Origin: Phoma sp. XZ068
Lineage: Eukaryota > Ascomycota > Dothideomycetes > Pleosporales > Didymellaceae
Direction of reading: 5' to 3'
Assembly (NCBI GenBank): GCA_004835665.1
Contig: RBKR01000026.1
Coordinates: 248,001-312,000, forward strand
DNA: 64,000 nucleotides
Shown piece by piece: positions 44,361 to 55,090 of the stretch. Each line of letters opens with the position of its first letter. The stretch's first letter is position 1. The translations under genes and the position numbers were made by a program. Under the pieces are notes generated by a model. That model worked only from the letters and a program-made list of their open reading frames with translations. It was not told the DNA's origin and did not search any database.

Positions 44361-45886
44361 TCACGGACCTTGACCTTCGAGCCCGTTATTTGAGAACATG
44401 GAGTTGTTCCTACCATCGTCATTACCAGGCGTACCATCATCGCCGCTCATCACAGGGCCACCCATTCCTTGACCGGTCATGTTCTGGTTGGCCATGCCTT
44501 GTCCACTCATCATGGGCCCGGTCATACTCGATCGATTGATCTGCGACCCCATAGGCCCGTTTATGTTGCTGTTGTTGGCTATGTTGTTATTCATAGCATT
44601 GCTGTTCATACGACCGGCGTTCAGAGGTCCATTGTTCATGCTCTGATTGCCCATGTGATTGTTGCTAATTCCATTGTTGCTCATCGCGTTATCGAGGCCG
44701 GCGCCCATTGGACCCATGTGACCAGGAGCAATCTGCGCACCGTCCTCCTCGCCCATGCCGTCAACCTCCGGCCAGAAGCGCTGTTCCAGCCAGCAAATCT
44801 GGCGAAATATTTCGTCGCAGCGTTGCATCTCTTCCTTGCCATCGCGAGCTGTGGTAGTGTTGGCAAGCTCATCGACAAGCGCACGTGTAGCGTCTACGAA
44901 TTTGCTGAATGCAGGCGACGTCCAATTCGGAATCAGGGCTTGATGGAGAGCTACGATGTGATTGTCGTTGCTGGGCGTAGAAAGGGAGGTGCTGAAGGAT
45001 GCGGCGTATTGCCAGGCAGAGCGGTAGCACTATATGATCAGCGCACAGTATGGAGCCAAAAGGTGGATGGAAAACGTACATGCTCAGTGCCCCACAGAAC
45101 AACCATGCCCTCGAGTAGAGAGGCACTAGAGCTACTAGCACTTACAAAGAGATCCAGAAGGGCGCGTGTGATAGGTGAAGGCGACTCGTTGCCCAGTGTG
45201 AGGTCATATTTGGTCGCAGTGATTTCGAAGAACTGCATCTCGCGGCGCATATTGTTCAGGGCTGAGATGAGCAGGTCCATGGTCCTATACATAGGGTGGA
45301 ACTGTGAGTTCTGCGTCTGCGGTAACCGGATCTTCGCCAACAGCTGTCCTACGAAGCGTATGTAACCTCTCGAGTAGTGTCCGTCTTGGACTAGCCATTG
45401 CGACAACGGCCCAGCAGCAAGCGAACCGCAGCCAGCGTGCGAGAGAAATGGTTGCTGTGTTGCTCGCGCGAAGGGCCCAGAGCATACTGAGAGGAGGTGG
45501 TTCGTCAACGAGGGAGCTTGGTGGAGCTGCTGCATAGGGTTGGGCGCAATGGGCTGCCCATCGCGAGCGCGTTTCGTATTGGGACCACGACGGTGGACCT
45601 GGAGGTTTGGGTTTGGCTGCTGGCCGTTCAGTATAGCATTTGGTCCTTGCGCGACATTGGGCTCGACCATTGCCTGGCTGCTCTGGCTTGCGAGAAGGTG
45701 TGCCTGCGCATCAGGCGAATTGAGGTAGGCCTGACACTCCTGGAGATGCTCAATCTGCCTGGTTGTGTTCTTCGCTCGCACGAAGCCACAGTGCTGGCAT
45801 CTGACCTTGTTGCATTTTGAGGGTGTGTCCGCGTCCTGGAACTCTACAAAGGCACGGCGAATGTCAGGATTCGCGTGTCGACCCAT
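44361..45886 (-). CDS. N-terminal zinc finger fused to a TENA/THI-4-like domain
   Basis: Exons complement(45080..45886) and complement(44361..45029), 491 aa. The 50-nt intron falls directly before Cys270. The N-terminus has a BED-like finger C30-x2-C33-x13-H47-x3-C51. A Gln/Asn/Pro linker follows. Residues about 140-345 look like the all-helical TenA (thiaminase II/THI-4) fold: MYRTMDLLISALNNMRREM, then SASLLEGMVVLWGTEH-CYRSAWQYA, and ICWLEQRFWPEVD. CY and LEQRFW match the places of the catalytic Cys and Glu of TenA, from family memory. The C-terminal 130 residues are Met/Asn/Gly repeats, a prion-like composition. Fungal homologues are sometimes annotated as TENA/THI-4 regulators. Enzyme or DNA-binding activity is unproven. 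Confidence 0.75.
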
Positions 45887-48563
45887 TGCGGGAGGCGCTG
45901 AAGTCGCGCTGAGACGCTGCCATTGCGATCAACATACTAAGCACATACGATGCTGTCTGGCCTGCCACTGCAGTTGCAATGAGGAAGGCATGTGAAGCAG
46001 CGGTAATAGAGTGGGGCCTCACCTTGAGTAAGCTGTCTTGATGGCCGTGTATCGTATGTATCGTTGGAGGCGAGCTGGGATGCCGCCGGGCAATTCTGCC
46101 CTGCAGACTTCGTGACTAAGGAACCACCTTTCCCAATCGGGCGACGATTGAGCTGATCCGCCAAAGCGCAACTTCCTCTTTGCAAGCAGCAACATGTGAT
46201 TGCCTGTGTGCAAATAATGGACATAGCACGCGCTGGCTTCTCAAGAACCCATCTTTCTTTCTATCAATCTTAATAAATTCCAAATGCGGTAGAATGGTCG
46301 TGATGGGCGTGTTTAGAAACCGTGTTCTGTTCGATACCAAAACCGGCAGGAGCCTGAAATGTTTCCATAGGCCTGGGCCGTAATCTTTGTGCGTCTTCCA
46401 TCAGCATCACTCAAACCACGGAAGCATTCCGTACCTATCATCATTTCTCTGAAATGCAGCCTCGTCATATGATGATACCAAACTTCAATATCCTTTCTAT
46501 CCACACCGCCCTGATCGCAGCCTCGGCATCACTTCCTTCTACTGTTGACGATCGTGCCTGTTCGAGTGTCTTGTACTTCTCCGCTACTTCCCCAAAGTCT
46601 ACCCCACATCTCGCCAATATGACGGCTCAGCAGATCATTGTGTGCTTGTGACCTCGGACTTGCTTAAACAAACGCATTGTCTTGTTGCTAACGCCAAGTT
46701 GAACAACGCACCAACGAACGAACCCCACGATGCAAAGACTCCCGGGCCCAACTCGCAGTTCCACATCACCGAGTGTAACATGAGTCGGTAATACCACGCG
46801 CCTTGCAGACTTTACTCAAGAGGGTGTGGACAAAGCAAGCCTCAGCCGGCGCACTGAGACCCTGTTGCACCACCGACATCATTATCGCGAGGTCACACAC
46901 CGGACCAGCTTGCCCTGCCGACACCCGAGACAAAAGACTCGGGGAAGCTCAACGTAGCAGACCAACAGTGCTAGAGTTAAGTCGATATCTGTCTGTACAG
47001 GGAGTCGCGCATTGCGTGATGCCCAAACACTACCGTACTTGCACGTACTGCAATGCTGTGTACGCTGAAGTCACTCGCCCTTATGACCACACCCCGTGGT
47101 ACATGACATTACCAACCGCAGTACATCATACCATCACATGAAGCTTCATGCACTGCAGTCGGCGTTCACGAGATTTGCCTCCCTCGCTACAAGATCAATG
47201 ATTCGCTCGTATTGCGGGAATAACGGCCTCCGGCGCTGCAAGACACTCGATCGTGGAGCTTGGCTTCAAGCGGCGGGGTACAACTCCCTCAGTCTGCTCG
47301 AAAGACTTTCCGAACGGACTACGATCAGCGACATCGCTGTGCAATTGCCACCACAGCCGATCTTAAGGCTTGGGGGCTAAGGCTTGCTGACTGTGCTCAT
47401 CGGTAGAATTGATGGGCCGGCAGATGTTCGTCTAAGCAGCTCGCCAGGTCATTGGGCGTTTTAGCCTGGTGACTGGAAAACTTGCACAAGCTTGCAGTGA
47501 CTTGGACAAGAGATGAGGATCAACATGCGCTCGATGATGCTTATGGGAACCTTTTGATGATCAGAGATGGGGAGCTCCCCCGCAATTCCAAGTCCGACTT
47601 CATGCAAGCTCATGGAAGTCTTCCTGATGAGGTCAGGGATTTGGCGGGGGTGAGTGGAGACTTTCGGAGGTCTAAAGCTGTTGTGTTTAGAAGTACATTA
47701 CCAGCTGCAGTTGTTGATGTAGCGTGCACAACAGAGACACGTGCTTGGCTGCATTTGCGGTGTTGACAGCTTGCGATGTTCTACAGCCACGAAGCTCACG
47801 TTCTGGAAGCCCTCGATGTTGACGTGCACAACTCTAGACTTTCAGAACAGCATCATCGACATATCCACAACGGCCCAAGGTCCCGCTCCACATTCGGCCG
47901 CGTGAGCAGCATCTATCCTGCTGATTCGTCACTATCTAGATCTCCACTGCCTCCTTGAGCCACGCGCCGCCGATCGCACCATCATCGCCTGAAACGCCTC
48001 ACCAATCAAGTCTGCGTACCTGGCTATGCCCTGCCTTAGTCCATCTTATGTCAGTGTAACACCACATCTAAACTCTGCGGCCACCGATTGTTTCCGCGAA
48101 CCCAAGGGGGACGATCACAGACCGGAGAGCTGTAAATTTGCAGTTAGAGCCTGCGCAGTGGTTTCCGCCGCAGCGTCACCTCCGAGGAGAGTAACTCATC
48201 CTGGTGTTTGATAGGTTGAGTTATAGAGATTCATCCCTGTTATAGTTACGCTGGCAGAACTCTGAGCTTCTGACGATCTCAATCCCCTTGCCTGCGAGAC
48301 ATGTGTTTGTTGTCATGCCGGATGGCGGGACAATCATCCCAGCTCCCCAGGCCGGGTGGATCTTCAGGCTTGCATGTGGGTTTTAGAGGTTTGGGGTTTA
48401 AAGGTCGTGCAAGTCCCCAGGTTGATGGTTCGCAAAACGTGGATGCACATTCTTGAGTTGCTCAAGTAACACCCTACTCTATTCGCATACCTCGGTCCAC
48501 GAAGCTGGATGTCATTACCGCAATAGTCTTTTGACCAGTGACATAATTACCAAAAACGATAAC
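45887..48563. other. 2.7-kb interval between divergent genes
   Basis: Separates the zinc-finger/TenA gene (leftward) and the GH5 glucanase gene (rightward). No supported gene, repeat or RNA feature. Confidence 0.4.
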
Positions 48564-50022
48564 ATGGTCGGACATTGGAGCACAGCGTTAGCTGTCGGCC
48601 TACTCGCCCTGGGCTCGACCGCTTCCCCATTGTACGGGTCCCCCAATGCATTTGAGTTCCGCAGAAGCTTACAATCACTTAGAGAAGCAGAAAAGCTTGC
48701 AAAGCGCGCACCAGCCTTTGACTACAATGGGCAAAAAGTTCGTGGCGTGAACACAGGTGGTTGGTTCGTCCTCGAGCCTTGGATCACCCCGAGCATCTTC
48801 GAGGGCAACTCAGCGAAGGACGAATGGACATTCACTGAGTTGCTAGGAAAGGATGCGGCCAAATCGAGACTGCAGAATCATTGGAATTCCTGGATCACAC
48901 AAGACGATTTCAACCAGATGGCGAAGGCCGGGTTGAACCACGTGCGTATCCCGATTGGGTACTGGAGCGTGATTCCCCGCGACGGTGAGCCGTACGTTCA
49001 AGGGGCGTACGACAAGCTCGGCGAAGCTCTTGGTTGGGCGAACAGTGCTGGATTGAAGGTTATGATTGACCTGCACGGTGGTGAGTATTCCGTCATACCA
49101 TCGTTGAAACCACTTTGGCTAACAGCTTGTAGCCCCTGAATCGCAGAACGGTTTCGATAACTCCGGCAAATACGGAAATGTTGGCTGGACTCAAGGTGAC
49201 TCCGTCGCCCATACCATCAAGGTCCTCAACAAGATCCGCGACGACCATGCTTCGCACCCTGCTGTCTCGTCGATCCAGCTTTTGAACGAGCCACTCGGCC
49301 CGAATCTCGACATGAACACGGTCCGACAGTTCTACATGGATGGATGGGGTAATCTGAAAGACTCCAACGTTGCTGTTGCCTTCCACGATGCCTTTCAGGG
49401 TGTTACGTCCTGGGGTGACTGGGGCGCTGGCATGTGGAACTTGCTTCTCGACACCCATCACTACGAAATCTTCACCACTGATGCTGTCGCCATGAGCATC
49501 GATGACCACATCAGGACAGCTTGCGATTTTGGCAACCAAATGGCCAGCACCGGCAAGTGGACGATCAGCGGTGAGTGGACTGGTGGCATTACCGACTGCG
49601 CCAAGTGGTTGAACGGCAAAGACAAGGGTGCGCGCTATGACGGATCATTCGGTGGTGGTAGCAAGATTGGTGACTGCGCTGGGAAGTCGACTGGCAGTGT
49701 TGCAGCCCTGTCCGAGGCTGACAAGTCGAACATTGGGCGCTTCATCGAAGCGCAGCTCGACGCTTACGAGAAAGCCAAGTAAGTTTGATAACCACTTCTC
49801 ACTTACCACATACTGACAACGTTGCAGCGGATGGATCATGTGGACTTGGAAGACAGAGGGCGCTCCTGAATGGGACATGCAGGATCTGCTTGCCAATGGC
49901 ATCTTCCCGCAGCCGTTGACGGCACGAAAGTGTAAGTTCTCTCATCCCCAGATGTTGCCTCAGGCAGGCAATGCCGTTGAATATGGTAGTGACGTTTCAC
50001 AGACCCCGGCCAGTGCGGTTGA
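48564..50022 (+). CDS. GH5 exo-beta-1,3-glucanase, secreted
   Basis: Four exons, 48564..49080, 49133..49778, 49828..49931 and 50003..50022, giving 428 aa. Introns of 52, 49 and 71 nt all keep the frame. The last exon of 20 bases supplies the classic ending YPGQCG. A signal peptide (residues about 1-20) and a dibasic LAKR site before APAFDYNG suggest Kex2-type processing. The family GH5_9 hallmarks are present: RGVNTGGWFVLEPWITPS, HVRIPIGYW, DLHGAPESQNGFDNSG, catalytic acid Glu in LNEPLG and nucleophile Glu in SGEWTGG. It should trim beta-1,3-glucan in the cell wall. All key residues are intact. Confidence 0.93.
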
Positions 50023-51371
50023 ATGCAGCAACGCTTGTCCGTTGCGCTCAAAACCAAGAGGTTCCATCCTCTTGCTGCTTGACTGTTTCACACTCGATCC
50101 GCATTCCAACTCCTCTTCCGCCTCCCATTTTCACATTGAGTAATGATGTTACGAATTGTTCCGAAGATACCCAAATGCATTCGCTCGCCAGATATGGTTC
50201 ATTGAAAAAAAATCGAGGGATGCCGTCACACGTCCGGTTGTGTATGGTGAAAGGGCGTCGGCTGCAACGCGGCCATGTACGTAGTCATAAATGCAATGAA
50301 ATAAGGAAATGAATCATTTCTCCGAAATCCGCTGTGATTTAAAGGGCGCTATCCGTTGAACCTGCCGTCACAGTGACACGGCCACGAAGCTTGGAAAACG
50401 GCTGGTTGCGGCGGTAGACGGTAATTCTGCGGCGCAGCTTCCCAGACGTCAACAAGCAGGAGAACCATGGGTCCTTGAAACTCGAGCCACTCTTCATTTC
50501 CCTGCTGACGGGGCCGACAACGCGTATGCGACTCACAAGGAGAAATTGTGGGTGGCAAACATTGTCCTGCGAGCGTCTAGAATTCCGAAGATGCAGGCCC
50601 TGTTGTTATTCGGGTGTAACAGTTGGTGAGCTACACAACAAGTCCCCTTTTCCGGCAGCGTGCCTGAAAACGAACCACTGACGCTAAGCTTAGACTTGTT
50701 TCTAAGCTTCGATCACGTCCCACCTTGACGCGAATCTGGAGAAGATGTCGTATCCTGTTACAGCGCGATTTGACAGCCACGGTCATCCTCGCAATTCACA
50801 AGCGCTCACAGCTGAAGCTTTCGCTTCAGTAGTCTTCAGCTGCTCTCAGCGCAACGGCGCGACCATCATAGCGCTGACACAACGCAGCTTTCAACAGTGG
50901 GCTTCGAAGATTTCAGGCGTCCTCCTCTTGCCGCAGGTAATTTCGTCCAGGAATAGTGGCCAGCCGAGATGGCTGTTCTCGACATGGCCTTGAATTGGAA
51001 GAAATGATGGAGCCAATCAACAGCGCAGAACCCCTGGCGCCAGTGCTGCTTTAAGCCTAAGCAACCACCAAGGAGCGCATGCAGCTCGGCGCTGTGCCTG
51101 GCTAATACGCCCATCATGCGGGTCCAGCAAATTAGATTGGTCAAAGTTTGCGCTAACCCTAATCCTGCGATCCGGTGAAGTTCCAATATAACCACCCGCT
51201 GCGCCCGTCAGACGCTTTCGTTTCCATTGCCAACTCCGACCTTGAGGAATTTGTTCCCAGACGCTCCTTAAAGCCCACAGTCATTCTTTGAAAACCCAAA
51301 AAACCCAACAACCAGTACACTCACTACCATAATCGTCGCTTTACGCACGTTAATTACATAATACCGTCAAC
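50023..51371. other. Intergenic region, promoter of the GPI-protein gene
   Basis: 1.35 kb between co-oriented wall genes. The last 150 bases are A/C-rich with an ACTACCATAATC-type leader. No coding region supported. Confidence 0.4.
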
Positions 51372-52197
51372 ATGTTCACCAAGGCTTCCGTCGTTGCTTT
51401 CTTCGCCAGCATTGCCGCTGCGCAGCTCCACGCTCCCGTTGGCGAGCCCGCTGGCAACCCCATCACTCGTCCTTTGAACGAGGTAAGCAAATTTAGCGGT
51501 ATCGATTTCATCAGTAACTGACCCCTTTTCTCAGGTTGTCCCTGCTTGCAAGGCCTTCACCATCACCTGGCAGCCAACCACGACCAACACGGTCTCTCTG
51601 CTCCTGCTCCGTGGCCCCTCCACCAACGTTGTCCCCATCCAGACTCTTGCTGAGGGCATCAACAACTCTGGTTCTTTCGCCTGGACCCCCGCCTCCACCC
51701 TCGAGGCTGACACCTCCCGCTACGGACTCCAGCTGATTGACGACGTTACCGGCCAGTACCAGTACTCCACTCAGTTCGGTATCTCCAAGAACGACTGCTC
51801 CGTCGTTGTCTCCTCCAGCTCCGCCCACGTCGCTAGCTCCACCCCCGGTGCCGCTTCTTCCACACCTGCTGGCTACCCGGTTGCCAGCTCCACCCCCGCT
51901 GGCTACCCCGTTGCTTCGTCGTCGGTCGTCAAGTCCACCGTTGCTCCTTACCCCACCACCGTCAAGACCGTTGCCACCAGCAGCGCCTACGTCGCCAGCA
52001 CCGGCGCCCCCGTCCACAACTCCACGATCATCCAGCCCACCGGCTCCCTGACCGTCCCCAGCTCGCTCCGCCCCTCTGCCACCGGTGCCACCAACGGCAC
52101 CAACACCGGTCTCCCCGAGTCCAACGGCGCTGCTGGCTCCTTCAGCGCTGGTCTCAGCCTTGTCGGTGCCGCCGCCCTCGCTGCGCTCATGCTCTAA
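51372..52197 (+). CDS. Kre9/Knh1-like Ser/Thr-rich GPI-anchored wall protein
   Basis: Exons 51372..51482 and 51535..52197, 257 aa, with a 52-nt intron between whole codons. A signal peptide (MFTKASVVAFFASIAAAQ) leads to a beta-rich domain of about 100 residues of the Kre9/Knh1 N-terminal type: AFTITWQPTTTNTVSLLLLR, AEGINNSGSFAWTP, YGLQLIDD and YQYSTQFGI. A Ser/Thr/Pro stalk follows, with two adjacent copies of SSTPAGYPVA. The tail is a Ser/Gly cleavage region plus hydrophobic end (GLSLVGAAALAALML), as needed for a GPI anchor. Expected at the plasma membrane or wall, with a possible role in beta-1,6-glucan assembly. Very strong C-ending codon bias suggests high expression. Confidence 0.9.
51856..51915 (+). 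repeat. Two-copy 30-bp coding tandem repeat
   Basis: Encodes SSTPAGYPVA twice in a row inside the stalk of the Kre9-like protein. The copies differ only at third positions or nearby silent sites. Confidence 0.75.
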
Positions 52198-53272
52198 ATT
52201 ACTCCCATTCAGTGTTTGTGCTTTCCAAAATTGCATAGGAGCTAATTGGGATGTCAATAATGTCATGATTTGCGTTCAGTCTGCGTTTTCTTTCTAGATA
52301 CTCCTGGTTCCGTTAGGGTATATACCAATATTTGTCTGGTTTCCTCTTAGTACCCATGGTGGCTGGGTTGTGTAGATAGTCGAATGCCATCTGCACTGCA
52401 TATGATCGAACATTATTTCCCTTGCACTCGTGCGATATTCACAGTGATGTTCCAATTATTAATACCTGCTGATGTTCCTACTGATGTTCATCGTATTGTT
52501 GGTACCCTACTGTTGCTCGTGCTGTTCCATGTCGTCATTGTTTGCATCTGCATTCCACAACATACCGTCTCACTCGCCACAACAGGACCCTCGCAACGCA
52601 TGCCTTCGCTTCCCTACCTGTCACGACATGCACGCATGCAGGCCGCACATGCGACATCGCGTCATATCCCAGCATGCCAGGATTGCGGAAGTGTATGACG
52701 ACTGAAGCATTCTGGAAGTGTGCGACGACCAAAGCATTCTGGAAGTGTGCGACGACCAAAGCATTCTGGAACTGTTAAGGAAGATGTCGACCAACGCTGC
52801 CAACAATGAATTAATTGAAGGTAAGTTTCTCGTTGAGCGCAGTGTCGGGATTAAAAGGGTCATCTGTTATTCGATGTATCACCGACGTTCATTCGCGGGG
52901 TGGGAGAGCTGGTGCGCGGCAAGATGGCAAGGGACTGTAAAACGCACATTCACTTTGCGGTATCTGTTGGAGAGGGCAGGCTATAGGCTTTGTACAACGG
53001 CAATCATGGGCGAACATTGTAGGCGTAATTACGTTGCTGTTGCTTCCAGGACTGTGGTAAGGGTTGTCCTGTGAGGGATGTACATGGGCGCGCTTATTGT
53101 GACATTGGAAGGCAGTGAAAGTCAATATGGAGTAGATATATTTTACATTGGTGCTCGAGTATATGAGCTGATGAAGATTACAACATGACTGGTCGTTGTG
53201 CACTCGCTGGTGCATCATACGCCGTTGGAAACACTATTGGATCCGTTTATTTGCAGTGATCTAAGCGGATGC
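52198..53272. other. Convergent intergenic region with a minisatellite
   Basis: Between the 3' ends of the GPI-protein gene and the Bax-inhibitor-type gene. It contains the three-copy 27-bp repeat at 52687-52767. No gene is supported. Confidence 0.4.
52687..52767. repeat. Minisatellite, three copies of 27 bp
   Basis: Units at 52687-52713, 52714-52740 and 52741-52767, each GGAAGTGTGCGACGACC followed by AAAGCATTCT. The last two copies are identical; the first differs at about three positions. Confidence 0.9.
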
Positions 53273-54346
53273 TTACTTCCTCCTGTTCTGGCTCATGGCC
53301 AAGATCTGGACCATCCTTACGAAGATGTTGATGAAGTCCAACTCAAGGTGAATGGACTCGTTGACGGGGTCCTTCGCCATGAGGCCCTGCTCAGCCATGC
53401 GGGCGTGGTGCAGCACCTTCTGGACGTCGTACAGAGTGAATCCACCGAACACGGCAAGACCACCGTACAGCCAGATGTTCTCAGTCCACATCAGCGTGCG
53501 AGCAGCGGTGGCGGGGATGACCATGGGGGCGAGACCAGAGAGCGCGACGATGGCGACGCCAGCGAGCAGAGGACCACCGAGGTACATGTACTTGTCTGTC
53601 TTGGCAGTGGCACCGACGAATGCGAGCGAGCCCATCAGACCGGCAGTGTAGAGACCGGCGCGTGCGAGGATAGCAGGGTGCATGAAGAAGAGCGGTGCGA
53701 GGAGGGCGGCCTGGGTAACGTTGAAGGCGGACCAGAGGACGTACTTCTGAACGTAGCTGTTGCTGTTAGTATCTGGCACACAGAGCTTGAAAGGAAGAGA
53801 TACTCACTTCTGGGGGCTGGTAGCCATAGTACCGTACATAGTTCCAATGCTAGCAACGAGACCAACACACATGACCAACCATGGGTTGGCAGACATAAGG
53901 CGGAAAGACCAGCCGTTCATGTGCATGGCGCGCGCGGCAATGCCGATCATACCGACGCCGAGACCAGTATGCATGAACGTGTCGTTGAGGTAGGCGCGCT
54001 CGAAGGGCGGCATGCCGCCGTCCTCGCGGGTCTCGCGGTTGAAGATGAGGTTGATGCCTAGCAGTGTTGCGCCGAAGATACCAGCGCCATAGAGGAGACG
54101 CTGGCGTACATCGCCCTGTGCGAGGGGGTTGTTGTAAGCAGCCTGCTGGTAAGAGCGGCGGAAGGTTGACTGGAATTTGGAGACATTGGTGGCGGTGGTC
54201 AGAGTGGGTGCTTTCGACTTGAAGAAGTGCGGGTGCTGCTTCAGTGGCGTGTTGTGGAAGGCGCGCACTGAGAGTTGTGATGTCCTTGTTACGGACTGCT
54301 TGATGGTCGCTGGAATGGCGAAGGGCCGCCGTAAGAGGAACGCCAT
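53273..54346 (-). CDS. Mitochondrial Bax-inhibitor-1-like protein (GHITM/MICS1 type)
   Basis: Exons complement(53808..54346) and complement(53273..53756), 340 aa, with a 51-nt intron giving SPQ-N-YVQKYVLWSAF. The start at 54346 has an excellent context (CCACC-ATG-GC); an in-frame ATG at 54490 would add 48 residues. The first 50 residues are Arg/Ser/Thr-rich without acidic residues, typical of a mitochondrial presequence. Seven to eight membrane segments follow, ending in the TMBIM signature region (LYDVQKVLHHA, then ESIHLELDFINIFVRMVQIL). Animal GHITM sits in the inner mitochondrial membrane and affects cristae and Ca2+ exchange; a similar role is inferred here. Confidence 0.88.
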
Positions 54347-55090
54347 GGTGGTGGTTGGATTGTGTGATGGAGAGCGCAGAGGCGGCGGTTCGAGGGTATT
54401 TGATGATGACGTCCCGGCTCGTGGAAAGCGCCAGAAATTGTCAAAGCTTCTTAACGCCGAGCGCAGCAACGGACGAATCGCCGGCACCATCAATCTCAGC
54501 GCGTCTTGTGCAGCATCAATGACTCTGATAGACTACTGACACTGCCTGCTCACAAATCTTCAGTGAGCTCGAACATCTAACGCCTAAAAGCTGTCAGAAA
54601 GGTATGGAGCGCACACAACAACCTGGACTTCCTCCACACACCTGGCCGAGCGTCTCAGACCTACATAGTGTAGACACACGCACTCAACATGTGCAAGTCT
54701 TTGTTTGGCGAAAGGTACACACCTTGTCCTCTACACTCGTCTCGCTACAGACGCCATCATCGAACAGGCGAGAGACCTTCTGGTGAGTGATGTCGTCAAG
54801 GGGAATGTGCAACAAAGCATCGATTGAATTAGGAACCATATATCCAATCTTACGTTGTAAGGGCTTTTCTTGACAAGAGTAGCTGAGATTTGATGATTAT
54901 GTTCAATTGGGGCTCAAGGAGAGACTGGGCTGCTATGTTCGCGTATATGCGAATGTCCACTTTCATGACTGAACCACGCACCAAATCAGAATACTGCATT
55001 TAGTTCACGAAGATCAAAGTGTAAGACACAGTAGGAGAGGTGTACTCTTTGGGCTCCAACGATGTCATTACTATTTAAGCATCCATCGCA
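54347..55090. other. Intergenic region
   Basis: Upstream DNA of the mitochondrial protein gene and 3' flank of the GH76 gene. No coding or RNA feature supported. Confidence 0.4.

Noticed and set aside
44469..45365. 298-codon open frame on the plus strand
   Set aside because: Antisense to the zinc-finger/TenA gene. The minus strand has the intron, zinc-finger and TenA motifs; this frame has none.
51511..52266. 251-codon open frame on the minus strand, Gly-rich
   Set aside because: It is antisense to the Kre9-like GPI protein gene, whose C-ending codons leave the opposite frame free of stops. Its composition is an artefact of the Ser/Thr-rich sense strand.
53198..54061. 287-codon open frame on the plus strand
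   Set aside because: Antisense to the spliced mitochondrial Bax-inhibitor-type gene, which has clear family motifs; the plus frame has none and starts inside non-coding DNA.
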